From an uncultured Bacteroidota bacterium (GTDB lineage: Bacteria > Bacteroidota > Bacteroidia > Chitinophagales > Chitinophagaceae): a stretch of 51,196 nt of DNA. The position numbers and the translations under genes are program-made. Each line of letters starts with the position of its first letter. Position 1 is the first letter of the stretch. The stretch covers positions 1-51,196 of the forward strand of contig CAJBRT010000094.1 of the NCBI GenBank assembly GCA_903958045.1, in the 5' to 3' direction. This document shows positions 43,964 through 51,196 of the stretch, piece by piece. The notes under the pieces are model-generated. The model saw only the letters and a program-made list of their open reading frames with translations. It searched no databases and was not told where the DNA came from.

Positions 43964-44887
43964 AGTTTTTAGAACGTCGTTCATGCTTCTAACAGCATCG
44001 GCGCTTTTGTTAAACGCTGCTTGCTCGCTTGCAGAAAGGTCCATGTCAACAATTTTTTCCCAGCCATTCTTGCCAATTACAACAGGAACGCCTAAGCAAA
44101 TGTCGTTTTGACCATATTCGCCATTTAGGCTTACGCAACAAGTAAATAATTTTTTCTCATCACGCACAATGCTTTCAACTAATGCAGCGCCAGCAGCACC
44201 TGGTGCATACCACGCAGATGTTCCTAATAATTTAGTGAGCGTTGCACCGCCAACCATGGTGTCAGCAATAATTTTTTCTTGTTGCTCTTCAGATAAAAAT
44301 TGAGTTACCGGAATACTATTCCATGTAGCATGCTTGATCAAAGGAATCATGGTAGTATCGCCATGACCACCCACAACAAGTGCGTTTAAATCGGCGGGGC
44401 TACAATCAAGTGCCGCGCTTAATTGATATTTGAAACGGGCGCTATCAAGTGTGCCGCCCATACCAATAATTCTGTTTTTAGGTAACCCGGTAGATTGTAA
44501 TGCCAAGTAGGTCATTGTATCCATTGGATTACTAATCACAATAATGATGGCGTTAGGAGAGTGCTTTAAAATATTTTCACAAACTCCTTTTACAATACCA
44601 GCGTTGGTGCCTATTAATTCTTCGCGGGTCATACCTGGTTTACGTGGTAAGCCAGATGTGATTACTACAACATCAGAGTTAGCTGTTTTAGTATAATCGT
44701 TGGTGCTACCAGAAATTCTAGTATCAAAACCAAGCAATGCAGCTGTTTGCATCATGTCTTGTGCTTTGCCTTCTGCAAAACCTTCTTTGATGTCTAATAA
44801 AACAAGTTCGCTTGCTAATTCTTTGCGCGCAATATTGTCTGCACAGGTTGCACCTACTGCTCCAGCGCCCACTACCGTAATTTTCAT
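43958..44887 (-). CDS. mdh: Malate dehydrogenase (lactate dehydrogenase-like type)
   Basis: The track begins at TTG 44893; the ATG at 44887 (MKITVVGAGAVG) matches family N-termini and is chosen, giving 309 residues. The NAD-binding motif is GAGAVGATCADN, the substrate arginine region is SGLPRKPGMTREEL, and the catalytic histidine is in VGGHGDTTMIPL. The double arginine-type pattern and SNPMDTMTY support malate rather than lactate as substrate. It is a TCA-cycle enzyme in the cytosol. It has its own promoter element at 44925 and terminates within the convergent GT9 gene. Confidence 0.96.
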   Translation of the reverse strand: MKITVVGAGAVGATCADNIARKELASELVLLDIKEGFAEGKAQDMMQTAALLGFDTRISGSTNDYTKTANSDVVVITSGLPRKPGMTREELIGTNAGIVKGVCENILKHSPNAIIIVISNPMDTMTYLALQSTGLPKNRIIGMGGTLDSARFKYQLSAALDCSPADLNALVVGGHGDTTMIPLIKHATWNSIPVTQFLSEEQQEKIIADTMVGGATLTKLLGTSAWYAPGAAGAALVESIVRDEKKLFTCCVSLNGEYGQNDICLGVPVVIGKNGWEKIVDMDLSASEQAAFNKSADAVRSMNDVLKTL

Positions 44888-44924
44888 ATACAATGTATTA
44901 AAAGGTGAATGTTATTTTCAGGCG

Positions 44925-44932
44925 CAAAGGTA
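44925..44932 (-). promoter_or_regulatory. TAnnTTTG promoter element of mdh
   Basis: The minus strand reads TACCTTTG, a perfect Bacteroidota -7 element 37 bases before the mdh ATG and past the end of the preceding thioredoxin-like gene. The -33 region lacks a clear TTTG. Confidence 0.6.
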
Positions 44933-44956
44933 CGTATAGAATACCATTATTATACC

Positions 44957-45475
44957 TTAATGCGTACCAATTAATTTGAGTAATTCAGGGATTTCAACCC
45001 CCATTTCATACGCTTTAACAAACTGTTTGCGGTTATCGTAAACGGCAACAAACGGGGTGTATTTTACCTGGTAATAAGAGGGGATGCTATACTGCTGGTC
45101 TTGACCGCATACCATATTTGGGCAGCCGATGAGTCCATATTTTTCGGAAAAGGCTTTTAGTTCCGGCATGCTTCTGCTGCCGGCCCAAACAAAATAAACA
45201 TGTTTAAGACTATCTATATTCTTAACCATTTCTGTGGCTTCGTGTTGACAATGTCCACAATCGGGGCTAAAATAAATGATGATGGTATATTTTGAAGCTG
45301 GAATATTGTTTTGTGTAAAATTTTTCCCATCAGCAAGCAGTAGGCTAAATGCTGGAATATTTTTGTTGGTTAAATAAGGGGCATCAGGTCTTACTGGGGT
45401 ATTGTCTTGTGCAGCTATCTGCGTAACAGCGCCCAAAAAAAGAAGGGCAACAAATACTAGGGTCAATTTTTTCAT
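44957..45475 (-). CDS. Secreted thioredoxin-like (TlpA/redoxin) protein
   Basis: The track ORF starts at 45502 inside the preceding gene; the ATG at 45475 yields a clean signal peptide (MKKLTLVFVALLFLGAVTQIAAQ) and is preferred, for 172 residues. The thioredoxin fold carries an active-site CxxC in YFSPDCGHCQHEATEM, and the cis-proline region appears as VKYTPFVAVYD. It likely reduces or isomerises disulfides in the periplasm. It follows the MlaF-like gene by seven bases, at the end of the atpG-scpB-lysA run. Confidence 0.92.
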   Translation of the reverse strand: MKKLTLVFVALLFLGAVTQIAAQDNTPVRPDAPYLTNKNIPAFSLLLADGKNFTQNNIPASKYTIIIYFSPDCGHCQHEATEMVKNIDSLKHVYFVWAGSRSMPELKAFSEKYGLIGCPNMVCGQDQQYSIPSYYQVKYTPFVAVYDNRKQFVKAYEMGVEIPELLKLIGTH

Positions 45476-45482
45476 TAGGGGG

Positions 45483-46262
45483 TTATTTTTTTGCTTGCTC
45501 ATCTTCTAACATACGCATTTGTTTGGCGTCTTGTAAAAATGAAGAAGCGAATATGAATTTATTGAGTAACTCATCTTTCGAATAAATAATATCCTGATTG
45601 GTGCCTTCCCACTGTTTTTTTCCTTGGTGCAAATACATGATATGCTCTCCAATTTCCATTACACTATTCATATCGTGGGTTACCACAATCGTGGTAATAT
45701 TAAATTCAGCAGTAATTTCTTGAATGAGTTTATCAATGACCATAGAGGTTTGCGGATCGAGACCAGAGTTAGGCTCATCGCAAAAAAGATATTTAGGATT
45801 GAGCACAATGGCGCGTGCAATCCCCACTCTTTTTTTCATACCTCCACTAATTTCAGAAGGGTACTTTTTATGAGCGTCTACTAAATTAACACGGTCTAGT
45901 ACTTCATCCACTCTTTTTTTCTTTTCGGCGAGGGTCCAATTGGTAAACATGTTAAGCGGGAATAAAACATTTTCTTCTACCGTCATAGAATCAAAAAGTG
46001 CAGTGCCCTGAAAGAGCATACCAATTTGCTGTCTTAATTCTTTGCGATCATTATTATCCATGAGCAGCATGTCTTTGCCGCCAAATAATATTTGTCCAAT
46101 TTCTGGTTTGAATAAACCCACCATGCATTTGGTAAGCACGGTTTTGCCGCTACCACTGGTTCCAATAATCAAATTGCATTTACCAGCAATCATTGTAGCA
46201 CTGATGTCTTCAATGATGCGTCTTTCTCCAAAACTTTTGCTGATATTTTTTAATTCAATCAT
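45483..46262 (-). CDS. ABC transporter ATP-binding protein, MlaF-like
   Basis: A 259-residue ATPase with Walker A GTSGSGKT (about 34-41), Q-loop QIGMLFQGTALFDSMTVEEN, signature ISGGMKKRVGIARAI, Walker B YLFCDEPNSGLDP and the switch histidine in VVTHDMNS. The SGGMxKRV signature and the EPNSGLDP form are those of MlaF, the ATPase of the lipid-transport (MCE) system that maintains outer-membrane asymmetry. The permease (MlaE) and the MCE-domain protein that normally accompany it are not in the window, so they must lie elsewhere if this is MlaF. It is 21 bases after lysA. Confidence 0.92.
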   Translation of the reverse strand: MIELKNISKSFGERRIIEDISATMIAGKCNLIIGTSGSGKTVLTKCMVGLFKPEIGQILFGGKDMLLMDNNDRKELRQQIGMLFQGTALFDSMTVEENVLFPLNMFTNWTLAEKKKRVDEVLDRVNLVDAHKKYPSEISGGMKKRVGIARAIVLNPKYLFCDEPNSGLDPQTSMVIDKLIQEITAEFNITTIVVTHDMNSVMEIGEHIMYLHQGKKQWEGTNQDIIYSKDELLNKFIFASSFLQDAKQMRMLEDEQAKK

Positions 46263-46283
46263 GGTAATTTTTGGGTACCGCTT

Positions 46284-47498
46284 TTATAAAACCTCAATCT
46301 GATTTCTGGTAAGGTCCTCAAAGGTATCTCTTTGTCTAATCAGTTTGGCTTCGCCATTGATAATCATTACCTCAGCAGGCTTATAGCGCGAGTTAAAATT
46401 GCTGGCCATTTCAAAGCCATAGGCGCCCGCATTTTCAAAAACAAGTAGGTCGCCTTCTGCTATCGTTGCTATTTGTCTGTCAGAAGCAAATGTATCTGTC
46501 TCGCAAATATTTCCTACTACGTCATAGGTTGCAAGAGGCCCGTTAGGGTTGGAAAGGTTTTTAATTTCGTGGTAAGCTTCGTACAGCATGGGTCTAATGA
46601 GATGGTTGAATCCGCTGTTAACGCCAGCAAAAGTGATGGTTGGGGTTTGTTTGAGTACGTTTACTTCTGTAATAAAATATCCAGCCTTGCTTACCATATA
46701 TTTTCCTGGTTCAAACCACAATTCAAAACTGCGTGCATACGTGCTTTGTAGTTTTTCTTGAAACTTTTTAATTTCAGTCGCTAGTTCAGAAATATTAGTA
46801 GAGGGATCCCCTGCTTTGTAAGGCACTTTAAATCCGCCGCCTAAATCTAAAAACTGCAACTGCGGAAATTTAGGAACCAAATCAAAAAATACGTCTGTTA
46901 CTTTCATAAAAACAGACACGTCTTTAATTTCACTACCGGTATGAATATGTAGTCCAGCAATGTTAATTTGATGGGCATGGACGATGGCAAGTAACTCCTC
47001 AAGTTGTTCTAGCGGCACACCAAACTTGCTTTTATCATGACCCGTAGAGATTTTTAAATTGCCACCCGCCATAATATTTGGACGCAGTCTAATGCCAACA
47101 GGGTAGCTGCTACCATATTTTTTACCAAACTTTTCTAGATTGGATAAGCTATCGATGTTTACATGAATGCCCAGTGATACGGCTGTTTCGATTTCACTAA
47201 AATGAATTCCATTACTGGTATATAAAATATTTTTAGGCGCGTGTCCAGCTTTGATAGCAAGGTGTGCTTCATTGATAGAACTACAATCAACAGCGCAGCC
47301 CATGTTAAGCATGAGCTTTAAAATATTTATATTGGTAAGGGCTTTACTCGCATAAAAGATTTTTACGGGTTGCCCTGCAAATGCAATGGTTAATGCACTG
47401 TACTGCGCCTCAATGTTTGCAGCATCATACACATAAAGCGGTGTGCCAAAACTGTTGGCTGCTGCAATTAGTTGTTCGTTGGAAAGTGAATGTGACAT
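46284..47498 (-). CDS. lysA: Diaminopimelate decarboxylase (LysA)
   Basis: A 404-residue fold-type III PLP enzyme that converts meso-diaminopimelate to lysine. The PLP lysine is in KIFYASKALTN. GLHIHTGSEI, LDLGGGFKVPY and WFEPGKYMVSKAGYFI follow, and the C-terminal GNICETDTFASDR contains the active-site Cys contributed across the dimer. A glycine-rich phosphate site is also present. All typical LysA features are intact. It lies 32 bases after scpB and before the MlaF-like gene. TATCTTCG just before its ATG is a one-mismatch promoter element, so it may also be expressed alone. Confidence 0.95.
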   Translation of the reverse strand: MSHSLSNEQLIAAANSFGTPLYVYDAANIEAQYSALTIAFAGQPVKIFYASKALTNINILKLMLNMGCAVDCSSINEAHLAIKAGHAPKNILYTSNGIHFSEIETAVSLGIHVNIDSLSNLEKFGKKYGSSYPVGIRLRPNIMAGGNLKISTGHDKSKFGVPLEQLEELLAIVHAHQINIAGLHIHTGSEIKDVSVFMKVTDVFFDLVPKFPQLQFLDLGGGFKVPYKAGDPSTNISELATEIKKFQEKLQSTYARSFELWFEPGKYMVSKAGYFITEVNVLKQTPTITFAGVNSGFNHLIRPMLYEAYHEIKNLSNPNGPLATYDVVGNICETDTFASDRQIATIAEGDLLVFENAGAYGFEMASNFNSRYKPAEVMIINGEAKLIRQRDTFEDLTRNQIEVL

Positions 47499-47530
47499 AG
47501 GTCCACGAAGATAACACTTCGGGGCATTTA

Positions 47531-48298
47531 TTAGGCAGGGTCCTGATCTGAATTATCAGACTCGTTAAAGTTGCCATCATCTTCGGTGTCTAGCGTTTCA
47601 TTTTCGGCAGCGGCTAGTTCGTCGATAGGGTCTTCGTTAGAGGCTGTTTCGGTGTTAATGAGTAAGCTCTCTTCTTCAAAACCTGCTGTATTGGCAACAT
47701 TTTGATCGGTAAAGTCTTCAGGATTGATCATGGTACCTTCAATTAATTGCTCGGCTAGCACTTCTCTAATTTTAGGAAGGTCTTCTGGGCTGTTAATGCC
47801 AAAATAATCCATGAAAGTTTTAGAAGTCACATATAAAAGTGGTTTACCCGGCATGTTTTCACTGCGGCCACTAATTAAAATAAGTTCTTTCTCTAATAAT
47901 TTTTGAATGCTATAATCGGTGTTCACACCTCGAATAGATTCTATTTCACCTTTGGTAATAGGTTGCTTATAAGCAATGATAGCAAGTGTTTCAAGTGCAG
48001 CGTTGGAAAGACGCTTTAAAAACTTATCGCCATTCAGTTGCGCAATGGTTTGGTGGTAATCTTTTTTAGTTAAAAACTGCCAGCCACCGCCGCTCTCTCT
48101 TACTTCAAATGGATAAAATTCTGAATCATACTTTTCTTTGATTCCATTGACTGCTGCATCTACCTGATCAATACTAATGCGCTCTTCTAAAAAGCCAAAA
48201 GTATTGTTGATTAATTCAACAATATCAGGGGATGTAAGTGGTTTTTCACTTGCAAAAATGAGAACTTCTATATGAGGTATGATTTCACTAATCTCCAT
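47531..48298 (-). CDS. scpB: Segregation and condensation protein B (ScpB)
   Basis: A 255-residue protein with the ScpB tandem winged-helix domains at about 1-180: HIEVLIFASEKPLTSPDIVELI, then ETLAIIAYKQPITKGEIESIRGV and the second-domain sequence LLYVTSKTFMDYFGINSPEDLP. ScpB binds ScpA and the SMC complex in chromosome condensation. The C-terminal 70 residues are acidic and probably disordered (NETLDTEDDGNFNESDN). scpA is not in the window. The gene lies 16 bases after atpG. Confidence 0.95.
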   Translation of the reverse strand: MEISEIIPHIEVLIFASEKPLTSPDIVELINNTFGFLEERISIDQVDAAVNGIKEKYDSEFYPFEVRESGGGWQFLTKKDYHQTIAQLNGDKFLKRLSNAALETLAIIAYKQPITKGEIESIRGVNTDYSIQKLLEKELILISGRSENMPGKPLLYVTSKTFMDYFGINSPEDLPKIREVLAEQLIEGTMINPEDFTDQNVANTAGFEEESLLINTETASNEDPIDELAAAENETLDTEDDGNFNESDNSDQDPA

Positions 48299-48314
48299 AA
48301 ACGGGTATTAAGGT

Positions 48315-49196
48315 TTATCCTTGAAGTGCAGCCGCGCCACTTACAATTTCTGTAAGTTCTGTGGTGATTGCCGCTTGACGTGCTCTGTTGTAGCTAATTT
48401 TAAGCGACTTTAAGAGTTCGTTTGCGTTTTCGCTCGCCTTATCCATTGCGGTCATGCGCGCGCCATGCTCACTTGCATTACAATCAAGCACTGCTTTAAA
48501 TAATTGTGTGTTTAATATTTTTGGCATAAGCTCTGCTATCAATTCTTCTTTAGCTGGCTCAAAAATAAAGTCTGATTTTTTTGCAGCACCTGTGTTTTTT
48601 ACTTTTGGAATAGGTAAAAATGCTTCTGCTTTATATTCTTGTGAAGCGGCATTTTTAAATTCAGAATAAATAACTTCTACCGCATCAAATGTTTTTTCTT
48701 CAAATGCTTTCATAGCAGCTGCTGCAGCGGCTTGTACATTTTCAAAAGTCAACTGTAAAAAGATATCTTTAAAAGTGGCATCGGTAGTATAACCTGCTTT
48801 GGTTAAACTCTCGTATCCTTTTTTACCAATGTTCCAAATGGTTACATTGCCTTTTTTATGTTGGCTGCTATATTTTTCGTCGATGGTGCTTTTTGCAAGT
48901 TTAATAAGGTTGGCATTGTACCCGCCGCACAAACCTCTATCAGAGGTGATGACAATTAATAGTACGTTTTCTACCGTTCTTGTTTCTGCTAATTTAATAG
49001 ACAAATCACCTTCCGAAGAACTCACAATATTGCTCAGCATTTCCTGCAATTTTTGCGCGTAAGGGCGCATTTGCGTAATGGCGTCTTGGGCACGGCGTAA
49101 TTTAGCCGCACTCACCATTTTCATTGCCTTGGTAATTTGCTGCGTACTTTGTACACTTTTGATCCTATTTCTAACCTCTTTTAATTGACCTGCCAT
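48315..49196 (-). CDS. atpG: F1F0 ATP synthase gamma subunit (AtpG)
   Basis: The 293-residue gamma subunit forms the rotor shaft of F1. The N-terminal coiled-coil begins LKEVRNRIKSVQSTQQITKAMKMVSAAKLRRAQ and the C-terminal one is MTAMDKASENANELLKSLK, ending YNRARQAAITTELTEIVSGA; the central Rossmann part has LLIVITSDRGLCGGYN. These are the standard family signatures. The gene is preceded by a hypothetical protein rather than atpA and is followed by scpB, so it is detached from the other subunit genes. A promoter element lies at 49225. Confidence 0.97.
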   Translation of the reverse strand: MAGQLKEVRNRIKSVQSTQQITKAMKMVSAAKLRRAQDAITQMRPYAQKLQEMLSNIVSSSEGDLSIKLAETRTVENVLLIVITSDRGLCGGYNANLIKLAKSTIDEKYSSQHKKGNVTIWNIGKKGYESLTKAGYTTDATFKDIFLQLTFENVQAAAAAAMKAFEEKTFDAVEVIYSEFKNAASQEYKAEAFLPIPKVKNTGAAKKSDFIFEPAKEELIAELMPKILNTQLFKAVLDCNASEHGARMTAMDKASENANELLKSLKISYNRARQAAITTELTEIVSGAAALQG

Positions 49197-49224
49197 GGTA
49201 TTAAATATTACTCGTTTTCGGGGG

Positions 49225-49232
49225 CAAAAGTA
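49225..49232 (-). promoter_or_regulatory. TAnnTTTG promoter element of atpG
   Basis: The minus strand reads TACTTTTG, a perfect -7 match 28 bases before the atpG ATG. It probably drives the atpG-scpB-lysA run. Confidence 0.58.
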
Positions 49233-49294
49233 GCAGAAAGACGCTGAAATTCCATAAAGAAGTTTTCAAGAAAGAATGAACCACCCTTTTAGGG

Positions 49295-49963
49295 CTAAAA
49301 ACGGTAGGCAAGCCCCATGCCGGTTGATGTTGGGCCAAGGGTCCAAATGCCAAATTTTTGACCTAGTTTTTTGCCATTTTTACGGTGGGCTCCAAATTGT
49401 AAGAGGTCGTAAGCCAGTAAAAAGGCTCCTTGTAGCATAATACTGCCCCCATATCCCTGTATTTTGGCGTTTTGATTGCGGATACCACTATTTCGCATAA
49501 GTAGGCCAATACCAAAGTATCCTATATCTAATGCGCTGTTAATGAGCAGTATTTTTTGAATTTTTTGCTGTTCCCGAATCTCCGAGGCCAGGGTATTGGT
49601 TTTTAAAAGCTGTTTTTTGATGCCCAAAAAGCCTACTGCTGCGATGCCCACATTAACGGCGTTAAAATAAGCGCTCATTTGATGAAAATAGTGCTCAGGA
49701 CCCACGGTGTTGGTAGCTGAAATGTTACCCTGTATTACATTTACAAGGCCCCAGGCGCCCAGGGCGGTCATATAATTACGTGTTATATTAATCCGTTCCA
49801 TGGCTACGGCCTCCGGCAGGGGAAGCTGGATGCTGTCATTTGACACCGTTTGAACCGAGTCGGAAGGGTTATTTTGACCAAATACGGGTCCGCTAGCCAA
49901 TATAATGGCTAAAAATGCCCCAATACCAACCGTCAAAGCTTTGCTGCCTATAATCTTGTTCAT
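49295..49963 (-). CDS. Hypothetical secreted/membrane protein
   Basis: I do not recognise this 222-residue protein with certainty; it resembles small Bacteroidota proteins placed in DUF6992, but that is from memory. A signal peptide is likely (about 1-29, SGPVFGQN). The mature part has alternating hydrophobic segments (MTALGAWGLVNVIQGNI, AVNVGIAAVGFLGIKKQLL, LINSALDIGYFGIGLLM, GSIMLQGAFLLAYDLLQFG) and polar stretches, suggesting three or four membrane helices, and ends in an aromatic residue (GLAYRF). It is divergent from secA and precedes atpG with a 98-base gap. Confidence 0.75.
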   Translation of the reverse strand: MNKIIGSKALTVGIGAFLAIILASGPVFGQNNPSDSVQTVSNDSIQLPLPEAVAMERINITRNYMTALGAWGLVNVIQGNISATNTVGPEHYFHQMSAYFNAVNVGIAAVGFLGIKKQLLKTNTLASEIREQQKIQKILLINSALDIGYFGIGLLMRNSGIRNQNAKIQGYGGSIMLQGAFLLAYDLLQFGAHRKNGKKLGQKFGIWTLGPTSTGMGLAYRF

Positions 49964-50005
49964 AATCAGTTCTTTCTAACCCGTTTACAACCGCTCTAAA
50001 ATCTT

Positions 50006-50013
50006 TACCTTTG
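50006..50013 (+). promoter_or_regulatory. TAnnTTTG promoter element of secA
   Basis: The plus strand reads TACCTTTG, with TTTA 18 bases upstream as a weak -33 match. It would give secA a leader of nearly 90 bases. Confidence 0.5.
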
Positions 50014-50043
50014 GCGGCCTTGATATAGAGTGCCAAATTGACG

Positions 50044-50051
50044 CAAATTTA
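50044..50051 (-). promoter_or_regulatory. TAnnTTTG promoter element of the hypothetical gene
   Basis: The minus strand reads TAAATTTG, a full -7 match about 80 bases before the ATG at 49963. It faces the secA element, so the two transcripts would overlap at their 5' ends. Confidence 0.42.
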
Positions 50052-50106
50052 AATGCCGCACTCTTTTTGAGTAATATATTTTTTCTAAAACAGTTTATTT
50101 AACAAT

Positions 50107-51196
50107 ATGTTGAAATTTATAACCAAATTTTTTGGAAGCAGCAAGAGCGAGAAAGATGTTCAGAAGATACTTCCAATTGTAGAAAAGGCCAATTCTTTTT
50201 TTGCATCTTACGCTAGTTTAACCAACGATGAACTTCGTGGAAAGACTGCTGAGTTTAAGCAAAGAATTCAAAATCATTTAGTAGGCATAGATGCGCAAAT
50301 TGCAGAGAAAAAACAAATTGCTGACGCACTTAGTGATACCGAAATTCATAAGCGCGATGCCATATATAAAGAGGTGGACGTTTTAAATAAAGAGCGCGAT
50401 CAAAAAATTGAAGAAGTACTTGCGGAAATTCAACCAGAAGCTTTTGCAGTCGTTAAAGAAACAGCGCGCAGATTTTCTACCAACGAAGAACTTGTGGCAA
50501 CCGCTACGGCACTCGATCGTGAGTTTAGCGTTAAAAAAGATTATATTTCAATTAAAGGCGAACAAAGTGTTTTCAAAAATACTTGGACAGCCGCTGGCGG
50601 AAAAGTTACCTGGAACATGGTACACTATGATGTACAGTTAATTGGTGGTAGCGTATTGCATGAAGGTAAAATTGCCGAAATGTCTACCGGTGAAGGTAAA
50701 ACGCTTGTGTCTACGTTACCGGCTTATTTAAATGCATTAGCGGGCGAAGGCGTACACATTGTAACGGTAAATGATTACCTCGCAAAACGTGATAGTGAGT
50801 GGAATGGTACTTTATTTGAGTGGCTTGGACTTCGCGTAGATTGTATTGATAAGCATGATTCAAATAGTGAAGCACGCCGTAATGCGTATTTAGCTGATAT
50901 TACGTATGGAACCAACAACGAATTTGGTTTCGATTATTTGCGGGACAACATGGTGCATACGCCACAGGAAATGGTGCAACGCAAACATCATTTTGCCATG
51001 GTGGATGAAGTGGATTCGGTATTAATTGATGATGCGCGTACGCCACTTATTATTTCTGGTCCAGTAGGACACAATACCAACGAGCAACAATTTTTTGAAT
51101 TAAAGCCACGTATCGAAAAATTAGTAGATGCACAAAAGCGTGCTACCAATCAATTTTTAATTGAAGCAAAAAAGAAAATTGCAGAAGGTAACGACG
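50107..51196 (+). CDS. secA: Preprotein translocase ATPase SecA, 3' end off window
   Basis: This ORF is absent from the track because it runs off the right edge; it starts at the ATG at 50107 and stays open for 363 codons. SecA is the cytosolic motor that pushes unfolded proteins through SecYEG. The N-terminal helix ([20 protein letters not shown]), Walker A with [48 protein letters not shown] and Walker [20 protein letters not shown] are all present. The N-terminal region contains a charged insertion of about 60 residues ([19 protein letters not shown]) that is typical of Bacteroidota SecA. The visible part covers nucleotide-binding domain 1 up to the preprotein cross-linking domain. Confidence 0.97.
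   Translation, partial: MLKFITKFFGSSKSEKDVQKILPIVEKANSFFASYASLTNDELRGKTAEFKQRIQNHLVGIDAQIAEKKQIADALSDTEIHKRDAIYKEVDVLNKERDQKIEEVLAEIQPEAFAVVKETARRFSTNEELVATATALDREFSVKKDYISIKGEQSVFKNTWTAAGGKVTWNMVHYDVQLIGGSVLHEGKIAEMSTGEGKTLVSTLPAYLNALAGEGVHIVTVNDYLAKRDSEWNGTLFEWLGLRVDCIDKHDSNSEARRNAYLADITYGTNNEFGFDYLRDNMVHTPQEMVQRKHHFAMVDEVDSVLIDDARTPLIISGPVGHNTNEQQFFELKPRIEKLVDAQKRATNQFLIEAKKKIAEGND

Noticed and set aside
1-51196. Search for CRISPR arrays, tRNA/rRNA genes, insertion sequences, prophage or defence systems
   Set aside because: No repeated spacer pattern, tRNA-like intergenic sequence, transposase, integrase or defence protein was seen; gene-free stretches are all shorter than 200 bases.

Overview
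The window is AT-rich bacterial chromosome that looks like a Bacteroidota genome, most likely Chitinophagaceae or a close relative. The evidence is family content (DUF5723, DUF1573, DUF5703, fused E1 alpha/beta 2-oxoacid dehydrogenase, vWA-OmpA lipoprotein, Bacteroidota-type UxaB/UxaC/KdgK/Eda/ExuT/UxuA set), start codons without clear Shine-Dalgarno sequences, and several perfect matches to the Bacteroidota -7 promoter element TAnnTTTG. I cannot name a genus. Coding density is very high. No gap between genes exceeds 300 bases, and I saw no rRNA, tRNA, CRISPR array, insertion sequence or integrase. The only transcriptional regulator candidate is a YebC family protein. Two genes run off the ends: a cytochrome-LRR protein on the left and secA on the right.

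Region 1 (1-7202, minus strand) is one co-directional run: kduI, kduD, then a DUF1549/DUF1553 cytochrome c protein, a DUF1501 protein with a twin-arginine signal, and a membrane/cytochrome c/leucine-rich-repeat protein. Region 2 (7385-12796, mostly plus) holds a secreted acetyl-esterase-like hydrolase, a DUF1003 membrane protein, a Tat-exported Gfo/Idh/MocA oxidoreductase, a secreted protein with two 3-keto-disaccharide hydrolase (DUF1080) domains, and a small NTF2-like secreted protein. Together these suggest extracytoplasmic sugar oxidation and cleavage feeding uronate metabolism, with heme proteins as possible electron acceptors. That link is inference.

Region 3 (12855-21711, plus) is a hexuronate catabolic operon: a GH105-like protein fused to a DUF4350-like domain, then uxaB, uxaC, kdgK, eda, exuT and uxuA. 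With kduI/kduD it converts unsaturated uronates, glucuronate and galacturonate towards 2-keto-3-deoxygluconate, then pyruvate and glyceraldehyde-3-phosphate. The GH105-like protein keeps the barrel scaffold but appears to have lost several active-site loops, the most unusual protein feature here. Region 4 (21682-30116) adds secreted glycan enzymes: a DUF5703 six-hairpin-like protein, a GH141-like beta-helix protein, a GH20 beta-hexosaminidase, a PhyH-type dioxygenase and a fuconolactonase-like amidohydrolase. There is no SusC/SusD pair, sulfatase or local sugar-responsive regulator in the window.

Region 5 (30113-51196) is mostly housekeeping: a vWA-OmpA lipoprotein with a DUF5723 outer-membrane protein and an aminotransferase; DUF1573; the fused E1 dehydrogenase; YebC; an amino-acid permease; a dicarboxylate symporter, DedA, MFS and GT9 heptosyltransferase-like run; malate dehydrogenase; and a minus-strand run of atpG, scpB, lysA, an MlaF-like ATPase and a thioredoxin-like protein. 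A hypothetical secreted protein and secA close the window. Three clear intrinsic terminators are visible, one of them inside the coding end of the convergent GT9 gene.
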